Part shown: positions 14,647-22,279 of the stretch, piece after piece | How positions within the stretch are numbered: the first letter of the stretch is position 1 | Layout of the letters: the number at the start of each line of letters is the position of its first letter | Origin: Bacillota bacterium | GTDB lineage: Bacteria; Bacillota; Clostridia; Christensenellales; Aristaeellaceae | DNA: 26,090 bases | Assembly (NCBI GenBank): GCA_023459675.1 | Contig: JAEWTC010000051.1 | Span: 1-26,090, forward strand | Reading direction: 5' to 3' | The notes under the pieces: model-generated | The model's input: only the letters and a program-made list of their open reading frames with translations | Told to the model about the DNA's origin: nothing | Database searches by the model: none | Translations under genes and position numbers: made by a program

Positions 14647-17253
14647 ATGAAAAAAATGATGCGCAGCGGCAACAGAATGAGCAAAGGCATTTCGCTTTTG
14701 TTAATGTTGAGTCTGCTGATCACCCTCCTGCCGACCTCTATCGCCGCAGCCGCGACGGTAGGCGCATACGGCAGCGTGACGGTGACGACCAAGAACGTCG
14801 TCATCCGTGCAACGGCCGCCGGCGCGAGGACCGGCTTCTTCGCGCAGAAGGGCACCTACCCGATGATCGGCCCCGTGGAAACGGTGGACGGCGTGGCCTG
14901 GTACAACATCCAGACCAGCGAAACGGCCGGTTTCGTAAGCGGGCTGTATGCCACGGCCAGTTACGGCAGCGCGGGCATGCCCAGCTTTGACAAGAAGTAT
15001 GTCAACATCGTGGCGGATCTCGTAGCCTATACCGGCGCGGCGACCGCCGGGTATGACCATACGCTTGCAGGCGGCCATCAGGTTCCCATCGCCGCCGCCA
15101 CCAACCCCATTTTGCAGCTGGACACCGGCGTCTCGTATACCGTGGACGGCGTTGCGTACATCGACCTGTACTACAACAACGCACTCCACCACACCGAGTA
15201 TACCAACGCCATCGCCAACTATATTATGACGGTGGATAACGTAAACGATTACATTTACAACAACGTGTGGCCCGCCTACGCGACCGCGGCTACCCGGCAG
15301 AAGCCCGCCAAGGGCGACATCCTGACGCACGCCATCCAGACCGCGCTGAACGTGCTGGGATACTTCAGCGATGCGATCGACGCCTCGTTTGGCGATATGA
15401 CCGAAACCGCCGTGAAGAATTTCCAGACCAAGAACAGCCTCTCCGCAGATGGCATCGTGGGAGCGACGACGTATGCCAAGCTGTTCCCGCAGGCGATCGC
15501 CGAGGTAAATCTGCGGCGCGCCAACTACGGCCTGGGCACGACGCCGGGCGGCACGACGACCGTAAGCATGATCCAGACCACGATCAAGAACCTGCGCCTG
15601 CGCAAGTCCTACTCCACCAGTTCCGCGTACGTTGGGGTGGTCCCGGTCGCGGGAACCATTCTCACCTATACCCGCACGCAAACAAACGGCAGCACCACCT
15701 GGTACTACGTGCAGTATAACGGCGTTTACGGCTGGGTGATGGGCACCTACGTGACGGCTTATACCGCGCCCACGGGCGGCAGCAGCGGCGGCACAACAAC
15801 GCCGACCATCTCCAACTGGGGCACCGTTAAAATTACCAAAAAGCTGACGGCCATCCGCGTGACGGCCAACGGCAAGCGCACCGGTTACAGCGTGAACACC
15901 GGCGACGTATGTACGATGATCGGCCCGTCCGTCACCGCGGGGGGCTATACCTGGTACCACATCCGCACCCAGAACGGCCGCGAGGGCTTCGTGCGCGGAG
16001 ACTGCGCCACGGCGTCGTTCGGCAGCGCCGGGATGCCGGATTCGACAAAGTCCTATGTGCAATTCCTGTATGACAATATGAAGATCAATTTGGGCAGCGA
16101 TCCCGCAGTGCTAGGGCCTGAAGTAACACTCCCGAAAGGCACCGTGCTGCAGCTGGTCAATGGCATCCCCTATACCGTGGCAACCGTGGAGTACATCAAC
16201 GTTTATTACCGCAATAACGTGTACAACGTAAAGTACACTAACGCCGTGGCCGAAGGGCTGATGTCGCAGGACAACACCAACAACTACATCTCCTCCGTAC
16301 TCTGGGCCCGCACGCTTGACAACGCCACCGAGATCGTCGGCAAAGCGGCGGACGGCGGCATGCTCTACCAGAGCGATATCTGCGTGCAGGCCGTGCAGGC
16401 AGCCCTGTATCAGCTGGGCTTATACAGCGACAAGATGGACGGCATCTGCGGCGATAAAACCTCCGCGGCCATCCAGAAGTTCCGCAAAACCCTCACCGGC
16501 GTAACGGAAACGCCGGCGCTCGTAGGCTCCTCCGTGAGCGCGGAGCTCTTCGCGCAGGCAACCGCCGCGCTGCAGGCCAAGCTCACCGCGGCCTCCGGCA
16601 CCGACACGGGAGACGGCACGGTTCCCGCCGCCGGAGCCTTCGGCACGGTCAACGTCGTGAAAAAGGGCTCCTGGGCCGAGATCGACGGCGGCTCCACCTC
16701 GCTGTTCCCCAAGGGCAGCACGATTACGGTGATGTCCGTCATGACCAAGCAGGTGTTCCGCCTGTACCGCTGGTCGGGCGCCAACCATGCCGACTGCGTA
16801 CCCTATGACACCAGCGACACCGCCACCCTGTGCTCCATCCTGGGCGTTACCTACAACTCCGCCAGCCCCAGTTCCAGCGAGCTGGCGTCGGTCAAGGGCG
16901 CCGGTAACGACGATTGGCCCAGCTACACCTGGCCCAAGTTCCGTTGGGACAACATCACGAAGATCAACGACAGCGACGGGAAGATCCCCGTGTGGGTCAA
17001 CATCAACGGCACCGTATACTGCGCCAGCATCTACGTGATCCCGCACGGCTACACCGGCACGAGCAGCTTCTCGCTTTCCAAGCTCGGCGGCAAGATGTAC
17101 TACGAACGCAACAACATGTACGGTATGCTGTGCGTGCACTTCTACGGCAGCACCACGCACACGTCCGGCACCGTGAACGCGGACCACATGGCAAACATCA
17201 ACTACGCGTACAACAACGCGGCCGCGTACTTCGGCGCCAGCAAAGTGAAATAA
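14647..17253 (+). CDS. Large secreted protein with duplicated SH3-like and peptidoglycan-binding modules
   Basis: 868 residues. A signal peptide spans 1-36 (hydrophobic core SLLLMLSLLITLLPT, cleavage near AAAA). Two homologous ~245-residue units follow. Residues ~40-285 and ~390-640 each start with an SH3-like strand set ending ATAS(Y/F)GSAGMP, continue through a (D/N)(L/V)YY segment, and close with a PG_binding_1-like domain (DILTHAIQTALNVLGYFSD ~224-280; DICVQAVQAALYQLGLYSD ~577-635). A classical bacterial SH3 domain sits between them (~311-372), then a Gly/Ser/Thr linker. A third SH3-like part (~665-720) leads to a C-terminal domain (~755-868) with PVWVNINGTVY, IPHGY and CVHFYGSTTH, containing Cys829, His831, His838 and His847. 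A cell-wall role is likely; enzymatic activity of the last domain is unproven. Confidence 0.85.
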   Translation: MKKMMRSGNRMSKGISLLLMLSLLITLLPTSIAAAATVGAYGSVTVTTKNVVIRATAAGARTGFFAQKGTYPMIGPVETVDGVAWYNIQTSETAGFVSGLYATASYGSAGMPSFDKKYVNIVADLVAYTGAATAGYDHTLAGGHQVPIAAATNPILQLDTGVSYTVDGVAYIDLYYNNALHHTEYTNAIANYIMTVDNVNDYIYNNVWPAYATAATRQKPAKGDILTHAIQTALNVLGYFSDAIDASFGDMTETAVKNFQTKNSLSADGIVGATTYAKLFPQAIAEVNLRRANYGLGTTPGGTTTVSMIQTTIKNLRLRKSYSTSSAYVGVVPVAGTILTYTRTQTNGSTTWYYVQYNGVYGWVMGTYVTAYTAPTGGSSGGTTTPTISNWGTVKITKKLTAIRVTANGKRTGYSVNTGDVCTMIGPSVTAGGYTWYHIRTQNGREGFVRGDCATASFGSAGMPDSTKSYVQFLYDNMKINLGSDPAVLGPEVTLPKGTVLQLVNGIPYTVATVEYINVYYRNNVYNVKYTNAVAEGLMSQDNTNNYISSVLWARTLDNATEIVGKAADGGMLYQSDICVQAVQAALYQLGLYSDKMDGICGDKTSAAIQKFRKTLTGVTETPALVGSSVSAELFAQATAALQAKLTAASGTDTGDGTVPAAGAFGTVNVVKKGSWAEIDGGSTSLFPKGSTITVMSVMTKQVFRLYRWSGANHADCVPYDTSDTATLCSILGVTYNSASPSSSELASVKGAGNDDWPSYTWPKFRWDNITKINDSDGKIPVWVNINGTVYCASIYVIPHGYTGTSSFSLSKLGGKMYYERNNMYGMLCVHFYGSTTHTSGTVNADHMANINYAYNNAAAYFGASKVK

Positions 17254-17279
17254 CAAAGACCTCCGCTGCAAACCAACAA

Positions 17280-17305
17280 CCGCGCCGGATCACCGGCGCG
17301 GTTTT
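17280..17305 (+). terminator. Intrinsic terminator of the secreted SH3 protein gene
   Basis: CCGCGCCGG and its complement CCGGCGCGG, a perfect 9-bp stem with an ATCA loop, are followed by TTTTCGTTT. It lies 26 bp after the stop codon. Confidence 0.9.
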
Positions 17306-17362
17306 CGTTTCCGGCATACGGGGCCAACCCATCGGTATTTTTCATTGGTCCGCCGCAGCCTC

Positions 17363-17391
17363 TTGACAGCGGCGGTTTCCTTTTGTATAAT
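17363..17391 (+). promoter_or_regulatory. Consensus promoter of the arsenic operon
   Basis: TTGACA (17363-17368), 17-bp spacer, TATAAT (17386-17391): a perfect match to the housekeeping consensus. Such a promoter needs a repressor, which fits the palindrome directly downstream. Confidence 0.9.
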
Positions 17392-17392
17392 C

Positions 17393-17420
17393 ACATCGAA
17401 ATATTTAGATATTTCGATGT
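17393..17420 (+). promoter_or_regulatory. ArsR-like operator palindrome
   Basis: A perfect 12-bp inverted repeat (half-site ACATCGAAATAT) around a central TTAG begins 2 bp after the -10 and covers the predicted transcription start. A/T-rich dyads of this kind next to ars promoters are bound by ArsR/SmtB repressors, which release DNA on binding arsenite. No arsR gene is in the window, so the repressor would act in trans. Confidence 0.7.
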
Positions 17421-17484
17421 TTTCACGGAATCCGTACGCACGCCCACCCGCCTCCAAACATACAACTGGAAAAGGAGCATCCCT

Positions 17485-18531
17485 ATGAAATCATCCGCCA
17501 AACCCGACATCGGTTTTTTTGAGAAGTATCTGTCGCTTTGGGTTTTACTGTGCATGGCGGCCGGCGTGCTGATTGGCAACTACCTGCCCCAGATTCCAGC
17601 GTTTCTGGCGCAGTTCGAATATGCCAACGTTTCCATTCCCATCGCCATCCTCATTTGGCTGATGATTTACCCCATGATGCTGAAGGTGGATTTCCAAAGC
17701 ATCCGGGACGTTGGCAAGAACCCCAAAGGGCTGTTCGTCACCTGGGTGGTGAACTGGCTGATCAAGCCCTTCACGATGTTTGGAATCGCATGGGTATTCT
17801 TCTTTGTGATCTTCAAGGCATGGATCCCGGAGCCGCTGGCGCGGGAGTATCTGGCGGGCGCGGTGCTGCTGGGCGCGGCCCCCTGCACGGCGATGGTCTT
17901 CGTGTGGAGCCATTTAACCAAGGGCGACGCCGCCTATACGGTGGTGCAGGTCGCCACCAACGACCTGATCATCCTGATCGCGTTCACGCCGATCGTCGCG
18001 CTGCTGCTGGGCATCGGCGGTATCGCGATCCCCTGGGACACGCTGTTTCTCTCCATCGGCCTGTTCGTGGTGATCCCGCTGGCGGGAGGCATGCTGACGC
18101 GGCGCGCCATCGTCCGCCGCAAGGGGCAGGCGTATCTGGAGCAAACGGTGATCCCGAAATTTTCCAAGGTTACGGTCATCGGTCTGCTGCTGACGCTGAT
18201 CCTCATATTCTCGTATCAGGGCAACGTTATTTTGCATAACCCGCTGCACATCCTGCTGATCGCCGTACCCCTCGTCCTGCAGACGTTTCTGATCTTCTTT
18301 ACGGCCTACCTCTCCTCCAGAGCGCTGCGGCTTCCCCACTGCATCGCCGCCCCCGCCGGGATGATCGGCGCGAGCAACTTCTTCGAGCTTGCGGTGGCCG
18401 TGAGCATTTCGCTGTTCGGCGCGGCCTCCCCCGCCACACTTGCGACCATCGTGGGCGTTCTGGTGGAAGTGCCCGTAATGCTCATGCTGGTGAGGATTGC
18501 CAACCGGACGAAAGGATGGTTCGCAGCCTGA
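17485..18531 (+). CDS. acr3: ACR3-family arsenite efflux permease
   Basis: 348 residues from ATG 17485, with AAAGGAG at 7-nt spacing; an in-frame ATG at 17383 precedes the transcription start and can be excluded. Ten hydrophobic helices can be traced. The essential Cys134 stands in GAAPCTAMVFVWS, and Glu301 in GASNFFELAVAVSISLFG is the other conserved transport residue. ACR3 exports arsenite (sometimes antimonite) using the proton motive force and needs no ATPase. It overlaps arsC by one base (TGATG), so the pair is translationally coupled: ArsC makes arsenite and this protein pumps it out. Confidence 0.95.
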   Translation: MKSSAKPDIGFFEKYLSLWVLLCMAAGVLIGNYLPQIPAFLAQFEYANVSIPIAILIWLMIYPMMLKVDFQSIRDVGKNPKGLFVTWVVNWLIKPFTMFGIAWVFFFVIFKAWIPEPLAREYLAGAVLLGAAPCTAMVFVWSHLTKGDAAYTVVQVATNDLIILIAFTPIVALLLGIGGIAIPWDTLFLSIGLFVVIPLAGGMLTRRAIVRRKGQAYLEQTVIPKFSKVTVIGLLLTLILIFSYQGNVILHNPLHILLIAVPLVLQTFLIFFTAYLSSRALRLPHCIAAPAGMIGASNFFELAVAVSISLFGAASPATLATIVGVLVEVPVMLMLVRIANRTKGWFAA

Positions 18532-18932
18532 TGAAAAAAGTCGCCTTCATCTGCGTGCACAACTCCTGCCGCAGCCAGATTGCGGAAGCGCTGGGAAAGC
18601 ATCTGGCAGCCGATTGTTTTGAGAGCTATTCCGCGGGTACGGAACTAAAAGACCGCATCAACCCCGACGCCGTGCGCCTGATGAAGGCGCGTTACGGCAT
18701 CGACATGGAGCAGACCCAGCGGCCGAAGCTGCTATCGGAGCTCCCGCCCGTGGATGTTGTGATCACCATGGGCTGCAACGTGCGCTGCCCCTTTCTGCCC
18801 TGCAAGCGCCGCGAAGATTGGGGCCTTGAAGACCCCACCGGGCAGGGCGACGAGGCGTTTATCAGCGTGATTGAAACCATCGAGGCAAAGATAAAGGCCC
18901 TCGCAGAAACCTGCGAGAGCGCAGACCGCTGA
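18531..18932 (+). CDS. arsC: Arsenate reductase, low-molecular-weight phosphatase/thioredoxin type
   Basis: 133 residues from ATG 18531. The phosphatase-like P-loop C-V-H-N-S-C-R-S gives the nucleophile Cys8 and Arg14; Asp101 stands in LEDPTG. Cys82, Cys86 and Cys91 in the GCNVRCPFLPCKR segment supply the second and third redox cysteines of the plasmid pI258 type, which reduces arsenate to arsenite with electrons from thioredoxin. The Cys82/Cys86/Cys91 spacing differs slightly from the Cys82/Cys89 pair of pI258, so which pair is used is open. Terminal gene of the operon; a strong hairpin follows. Confidence 0.93.
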   Translation: MKKVAFICVHNSCRSQIAEALGKHLAADCFESYSAGTELKDRINPDAVRLMKARYGIDMEQTQRPKLLSELPPVDVVITMGCNVRCPFLPCKRREDWGLEDPTGQGDEAFISVIETIEAKIKALAETCESADR

Positions 18933-18972
18933 TACCCATGTTTACAGCGGTTTGACCGACTGTGAAAAAGCG

Positions 18973-19000
18973 AGGCTCCCGCAGGTTTCTGCGGGAGCCT
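18973..19000. terminator. Bidirectional terminator between arsC and the ANTAR gene
   Basis: AGGCTCCCGCAG and its complement form a perfect 12-bp stem with a 4-nt loop. On the minus strand it is followed by CGCTTTTT; on the plus strand only by TTTG. It lies 40 bp after arsC and 15 bp after the ANTAR gene, so it can end both transcripts. Confidence 0.85.
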
Positions 19001-19015
19001 TTGCGTATTCAGCGG

Positions 19016-19585
19016 TTACAGTTCGAACCGTTCCAGAACCTTCTTGGCCACGCGAAACCGCGACATGCGGCTGTCCATGGCCTCTTTCTCCAGCACCCGG
19101 TGCGCTTCTTCCTCGGTAATGCGCATGTGCTCGATCAGCAGGCATTTGGCGCGGTCGATCACCTTGAGCTCCTCATAGCGGGTTTGCAGCTTGGCGGTCT
19201 GCTCCTTGTAGATCAGAAGCCGGTTGCGGCACGCGATGCCCACCTTGAAGGTCTGCTCGAACAGCAGCTGGTTGACCGGCTTGGTCACAATCAGCACGCC
19301 CGCTTCCATGGCCGCGTCCGCAATCAGCGCCGCGACCTCGGGCTTTACGAGCAGCACGACCGCCGCCGTGGTGTTGCGCGCCAGATCGGTTGCCAGCTCC
19401 AGGCCGGATTCATCGGTCAGAGGTGCGTTGATCAGCGCGGCGGTGAACGCTTCGCCGTTCATTTTCCGGCGCGCCTGCACTCCGCTTGCCGCCACCACAA
19501 ATTCGCCGACGAAAATGGCGCACAGCCATTCCTTCAGCTTCTCCTGCCCCTTTGCGGCTACCAGCAAAAAGCGCTCCTGCGTCAA
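19016..19585 (-). CDS. ANTAR-domain regulator with a degenerate receiver domain
   Basis: 189 residues from TTG 19585 (AGGAG at 7-nt spacing). Residues 1-120 have the receiver fold pattern, including the conserved TKP (101-103), but the expected phospho-acceptor Asp is replaced in AALINAPLTDESG (Asn53), so phosphorylation is unlikely. A short coiled coil (~122-142) leads to an ANTAR domain (~140-185; VIDRAKCLLIEHMRITEEEAHRVLEKEAMD). ANTAR proteins bind paired hexaloop hairpins in leader RNA and block termination. It follows the glutamine-synthetase-like gene by 18 bp in the same transcript, a pairing seen in many Clostridia, and may control nitrogen-related genes. RNA targets unknown. Confidence 0.85.
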   Translation of the reverse strand: MTQERFLLVAAKGQEKLKEWLCAIFVGEFVVAASGVQARRKMNGEAFTAALINAPLTDESGLELATDLARNTTAAVVLLVKPEVAALIADAAMEAGVLIVTKPVNQLLFEQTFKVGIACRNRLLIYKEQTAKLQTRYEELKVIDRAKCLLIEHMRITEEEAHRVLEKEAMDSRMSRFRVAKKVLERFEL

Positions 19586-19603
19586 AGCGTTACTCCTATA
19601 CGG

Positions 19604-20884
19604 TCAGAAACATTGAAACTGCTTGTTGAACAGGCTGGTTTTATCCTGGCGGTCGAGCAGCATCAATTCCTCCGCTTTGTACAGGAAGGAGTCAATCACA
19701 CACTGCGGGAGAGAACGTTTGACGAAATCGCTGTTGCGGGCCGCAATGATGGCGGCGTTCAGGGATTCGGGAAGGACGGGCATATCCGCAAAGCCGCTGT
19801 CCACGGCCTTGGGCAGCTCCTCGCCCCGTTCGATACCCTCCAGCGCGGCGTGGATGATCAGCGCGTACGCCAGATAGGCGTTGGACAGGCTATCCGCGCT
19901 GGTGATCTGCATACGCGCAAACCGGTGCTGCGGCAGCGGCACCCGCACGGCGTTCAGGTTGCGCTCGTGCGACCAGCAAACGCGGTTGGGCGTTTCGCCG
20001 TCCGTCAGGCGGTCGTAGCTGTTGGGAATGGGGTTTAGAAACAGCGTGATATCGGACAGCCGGTTCAAAACGCCCGCCATGGCGGCCTTCGCTTCGGGGA
20101 GCAGCTCTCCGTTTTCCATCTCAAACAGGTTTTTCCGGTCCTTGAACAACGCGAAGTTCACCTTGAAGGCGTTGCCGAATTCATCCGGAAGGGGCTTGGG
20201 CATAAAGGACGCGCTCAGCCCGTACCGCGTAGCGATGGTGCGAACGGCGTTGTGAAACGCCACCAGATGATCGGCGCCCGTCAGCGGGTCGGCCCGGTGG
20301 AAATCGATCTCGTTCTGGCCGGGGCCGCGCTCATGATGGCTGACCTCCGGGCGGATGTTCATGGACAAAAGCGTCAAACAGATTTCACGGCGCACGTCTT
20401 CCCCGCGGTCCAGGGGGGCGACGTCCAGATAGCTGCCGCGATCCTGCGGCCGGTTAGTGATGCGCCCCTGCTCGTCGGCTTCAAACAGATAGAACTCGCA
20501 CTCCGCGCCGATGCGGATGGAGTAACCGCGGCTCTTGGCCTGCTCCTTGGCGCGGCGCAGAATACCGCGGGTATCGCCGTCGTACAGCTTTCCGTCGGCC
20601 GTCAGCACGTCGCAAAGCAGGCGGCACACGCGGCCGGATTGCGGCCGCCACGGCAGGATGCACAGCGTTTCCGGGTCCGGCCGCAGCAGCAGGTTATCCC
20701 GCTTGCCTGCGCTCAGGCCGTTGATGGCCTCGGAATCAAACGGCACGCCGTGTTCGAACGCCTCGGGCAGCAGTTCCGGCTGAATGGCGATATTCTTCAA
20801 TTTTCCGAACAGATCCGGAAACGCGAGGCGGACAAACTTTACGTCGTTCTCCTCCAGAAAATCCATCACTTCTTGCGCTAGCAT
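19604..20884 (-). CDS. Type I glutamine synthetase-family protein with altered active site
   Basis: 426 residues, ATG 20884 with GGAGGAG upstream. The fold is clear: N-terminal KFVRLAFPDLFGKLKNIAI, then GAECEFYLF (Glu128, Glu130), SHHERGPGQNEIDF (Glu185, Glu192), FMPKPL and NPIPNSYDRL. Several catalytic residues are replaced. The GSG(L/M)H loop reads GNAFK (Lys241 for the metal-binding His), the RxE-x-R segment reads RMQIT (Gln326 for the metal-binding Glu, Thr328 for the Arg), and the NRS-type Arg region reads SHERNLNAVR. In bacterial enzymes the n2 metal is held by Glu129, His269 and Glu357; here two of three are gone while the n1 ligands remain. Normal glutamine synthesis is doubtful; a regulatory or different ligase role is possible. 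Co-transcribed with the ANTAR regulator. Confidence 0.85.
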   Translation of the reverse strand: MLAQEVMDFLEENDVKFVRLAFPDLFGKLKNIAIQPELLPEAFEHGVPFDSEAINGLSAGKRDNLLLRPDPETLCILPWRPQSGRVCRLLCDVLTADGKLYDGDTRGILRRAKEQAKSRGYSIRIGAECEFYLFEADEQGRITNRPQDRGSYLDVAPLDRGEDVRREICLTLLSMNIRPEVSHHERGPGQNEIDFHRADPLTGADHLVAFHNAVRTIATRYGLSASFMPKPLPDEFGNAFKVNFALFKDRKNLFEMENGELLPEAKAAMAGVLNRLSDITLFLNPIPNSYDRLTDGETPNRVCWSHERNLNAVRVPLPQHRFARMQITSADSLSNAYLAYALIIHAALEGIERGEELPKAVDSGFADMPVLPESLNAAIIAARNSDFVKRSLPQCVIDSFLYKAEELMLLDRQDKTSLFNKQFQCF

Positions 20885-20926
20885 GGCACTCCTCCAAATC
20901 TCCGTCTCGGGCGCGGCGCGGCGGCT

Positions 20927-21068
20927 GTGTGTTTACGAGTGCAGCTCAGGCCGCTATCAAACCATGTTTGGAAGCGGGATGATTGCCGGTTCAGGGTACC
21001 ATCGGCTAAAAGCCAAACGTGACGCGGCCTTGCAAGCATGCCCGATCGCGCGTTTACGAGCGCAGCTC
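20927..21068. repeat. Pair of 21-bp direct repeats matching the 3' end of the TelA gene
   Basis: Bases 20927-20947 and 21048-21068 agree at 18 of 21 positions, all three differences being C/T. The second copy includes the last codons and stop of the TelA-like gene; the first lies 100 bp downstream of that stop, before the glutamine-synthetase-like gene. It may be a remnant of a local duplication. Confidence 0.6.
20951..20977 (-). other. Two-part hairpin in the leader of the glutamine-synthetase-like gene
   Basis: CCGCT/AGCGG outside and CAAAC/GTTTG inside, separated by a 2x2 internal loop, form a hairpin with a 3-nt loop. No T tract follows on the minus strand, so a plain terminator is unlikely. 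It does not show the A1/G4 hexaloop pair expected of an ANTAR target. I found no convincing promoter in this 169-bp gap. Confidence 0.35.
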
Positions 21069-22265
21069 CAAAAGCTTCTGTTTCAGCTGCGCTTCCAGGA
21101 CGAGCAGCTGTCTCTCGGCATCAATGCGCTGCTGGTGGCCTTCTTTTTGCACATTCATCACCTCGGTGATGGTATCGATTAGGTCCTGGTTGGTTTTGGC
21201 GAGCGTCGTAATGTCGATAATGCCGCGCTCGGCCTCCCTCGCCGTTTCGATGGTGCCCATCTTGAGCATTTCGGCGTTCTTCTTCAAAAGCTCGTTGGTC
21301 ATGTTGGTGACGGCCGTCTGCGCGTGCAGCGCCTGCTGGCTGCGGGCAAGGCCCAGCGCGATGACGATCTGGCTCTTCCACAGCGGCAGCGTGTTGGAAA
21401 GCGTGGACTGGATGCGTTCCACCAGAAGGCTGTCGTTGTTTTGCAAAAGCCGGATCTGCGGCGCCATTTGCAGCGCCACGGTGCGGGTGAGCTTCAAATC
21501 ATGAATCTTCTTTTCAAAACGGTCGCAGGCGGTGGCAAGGTCGTTCACACGCTGGGCGTCCATGGTGTCGCCGCTGGCCTTGGCCTTCGCGCTCAATTCC
21601 TGCAGCGCGCCCGCGCGCACCTCCGCCAGTTTTTTCTCGCCCGCCACGATGTACATGGTGAGCTCTTTGAAATACTGCGTATTCATATCGTAGAGGTGGT
21701 TTAACATGCTGATGTCCTTGAGGAGCTTGCGCTGGTTTTCCTCCAGCGTGGAAGCCACCTCATCCACGTTCACGTCCACCTTTTCATAGCGGTTCTTGAT
21801 TTCCTCAAAGTTGCGCTTGGCGTTCCAGAACAGCCCGCGGATGCCGGAGGGTTTGTCCGATTCGGTGGAAAACCCCTTGATTTCGCTGATGAGCCTCACC
21901 AGCATCTCGCCGGTTTCCCCGGTCTGATCGGTGCGGACGGTGGCAAGAGCGCTGTCCGAAAAATCCGCGACCTTCTTCTGCGCGCTCGCGCCGTAGAGCA
22001 GCACGTGCTCCGGATTTTCAATATTGATTTTTTTGGTGAACTCCTCGATGGTCTGCTTTTCCGACGCGCTGAGCATGGAGGTATCCAGCTCCTGCAGCGC
22101 GGCCTCCGCAACCTTCACCGAGGCGGCGGCGGGCGCGCCCGCGTTCACCTTTTCCAGCGCCGCGACCGCTTCCTCCAGATCCGCCTTATCCTTGGCCATG
22201 GATTGCTCGTCGAGCTTCAATTCGGGTATCGCTTCGGCCTGCGCCTTTACGGGTTCGTCCGCCAT
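21054..22265 (-). CDS. TelA-family toxic anion resistance protein
   Basis: 403 residues from ATG 22265; AGGAGGA at 8-nt spacing overlaps the stop of the upstream gene, and an in-frame ATG at 22283 would lie within that gene. The protein is soluble and almost wholly helical, with long coiled coils. It carries the family segments RGLFWNAKRNFEEIKNRYEKVD, ISMLNHLYDMN, LPLWKSQIVIALGLARSQQA and TITEVMNVQKEGHQQR. TelA homologues were named from tellurite resistance loci but occur widely, usually with XpaC as here, and probably act at the envelope under stress; the mechanism is unresolved. Second gene of a two-gene operon. Confidence 0.88.
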   Translation of the reverse strand: MADEPVKAQAEAIPELKLDEQSMAKDKADLEEAVAALEKVNAGAPAAASVKVAEAALQELDTSMLSASEKQTIEEFTKKINIENPEHVLLYGASAQKKVADFSDSALATVRTDQTGETGEMLVRLISEIKGFSTESDKPSGIRGLFWNAKRNFEEIKNRYEKVDVNVDEVASTLEENQRKLLKDISMLNHLYDMNTQYFKELTMYIVAGEKKLAEVRAGALQELSAKAKASGDTMDAQRVNDLATACDRFEKKIHDLKLTRTVALQMAPQIRLLQNNDSLLVERIQSTLSNTLPLWKSQIVIALGLARSQQALHAQTAVTNMTNELLKKNAEMLKMGTIETAREAERGIIDITTLAKTNQDLIDTITEVMNVQKEGHQQRIDAERQLLVLEAQLKQKLLELRS

Positions 22266-22279
22266 GTGTGGGTTCCTCC

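Noticed and set aside
14701..16062. Minus-strand open frame of about 450 codons opposite the SH3/peptidoglycan-binding gene
   Set aside because: Shadow frame in GC-rich DNA; the plus strand has a signal peptide, domains, promoter and terminator.
17383..17484. N-terminal extension of acr3 from an upstream in-frame ATG
   Set aside because: That ATG lies before the -10 element and the predicted transcription start, and a good ribosome site precedes ATG 17485.
20885..21053. ANTAR-target paired hairpins before the glutamine-synthetase-like gene
   Set aside because: The hairpins seen here have 3-nt loops or loops of the wrong size; none shows the A-x-x-G-x-x hexaloop pair next to a terminator.
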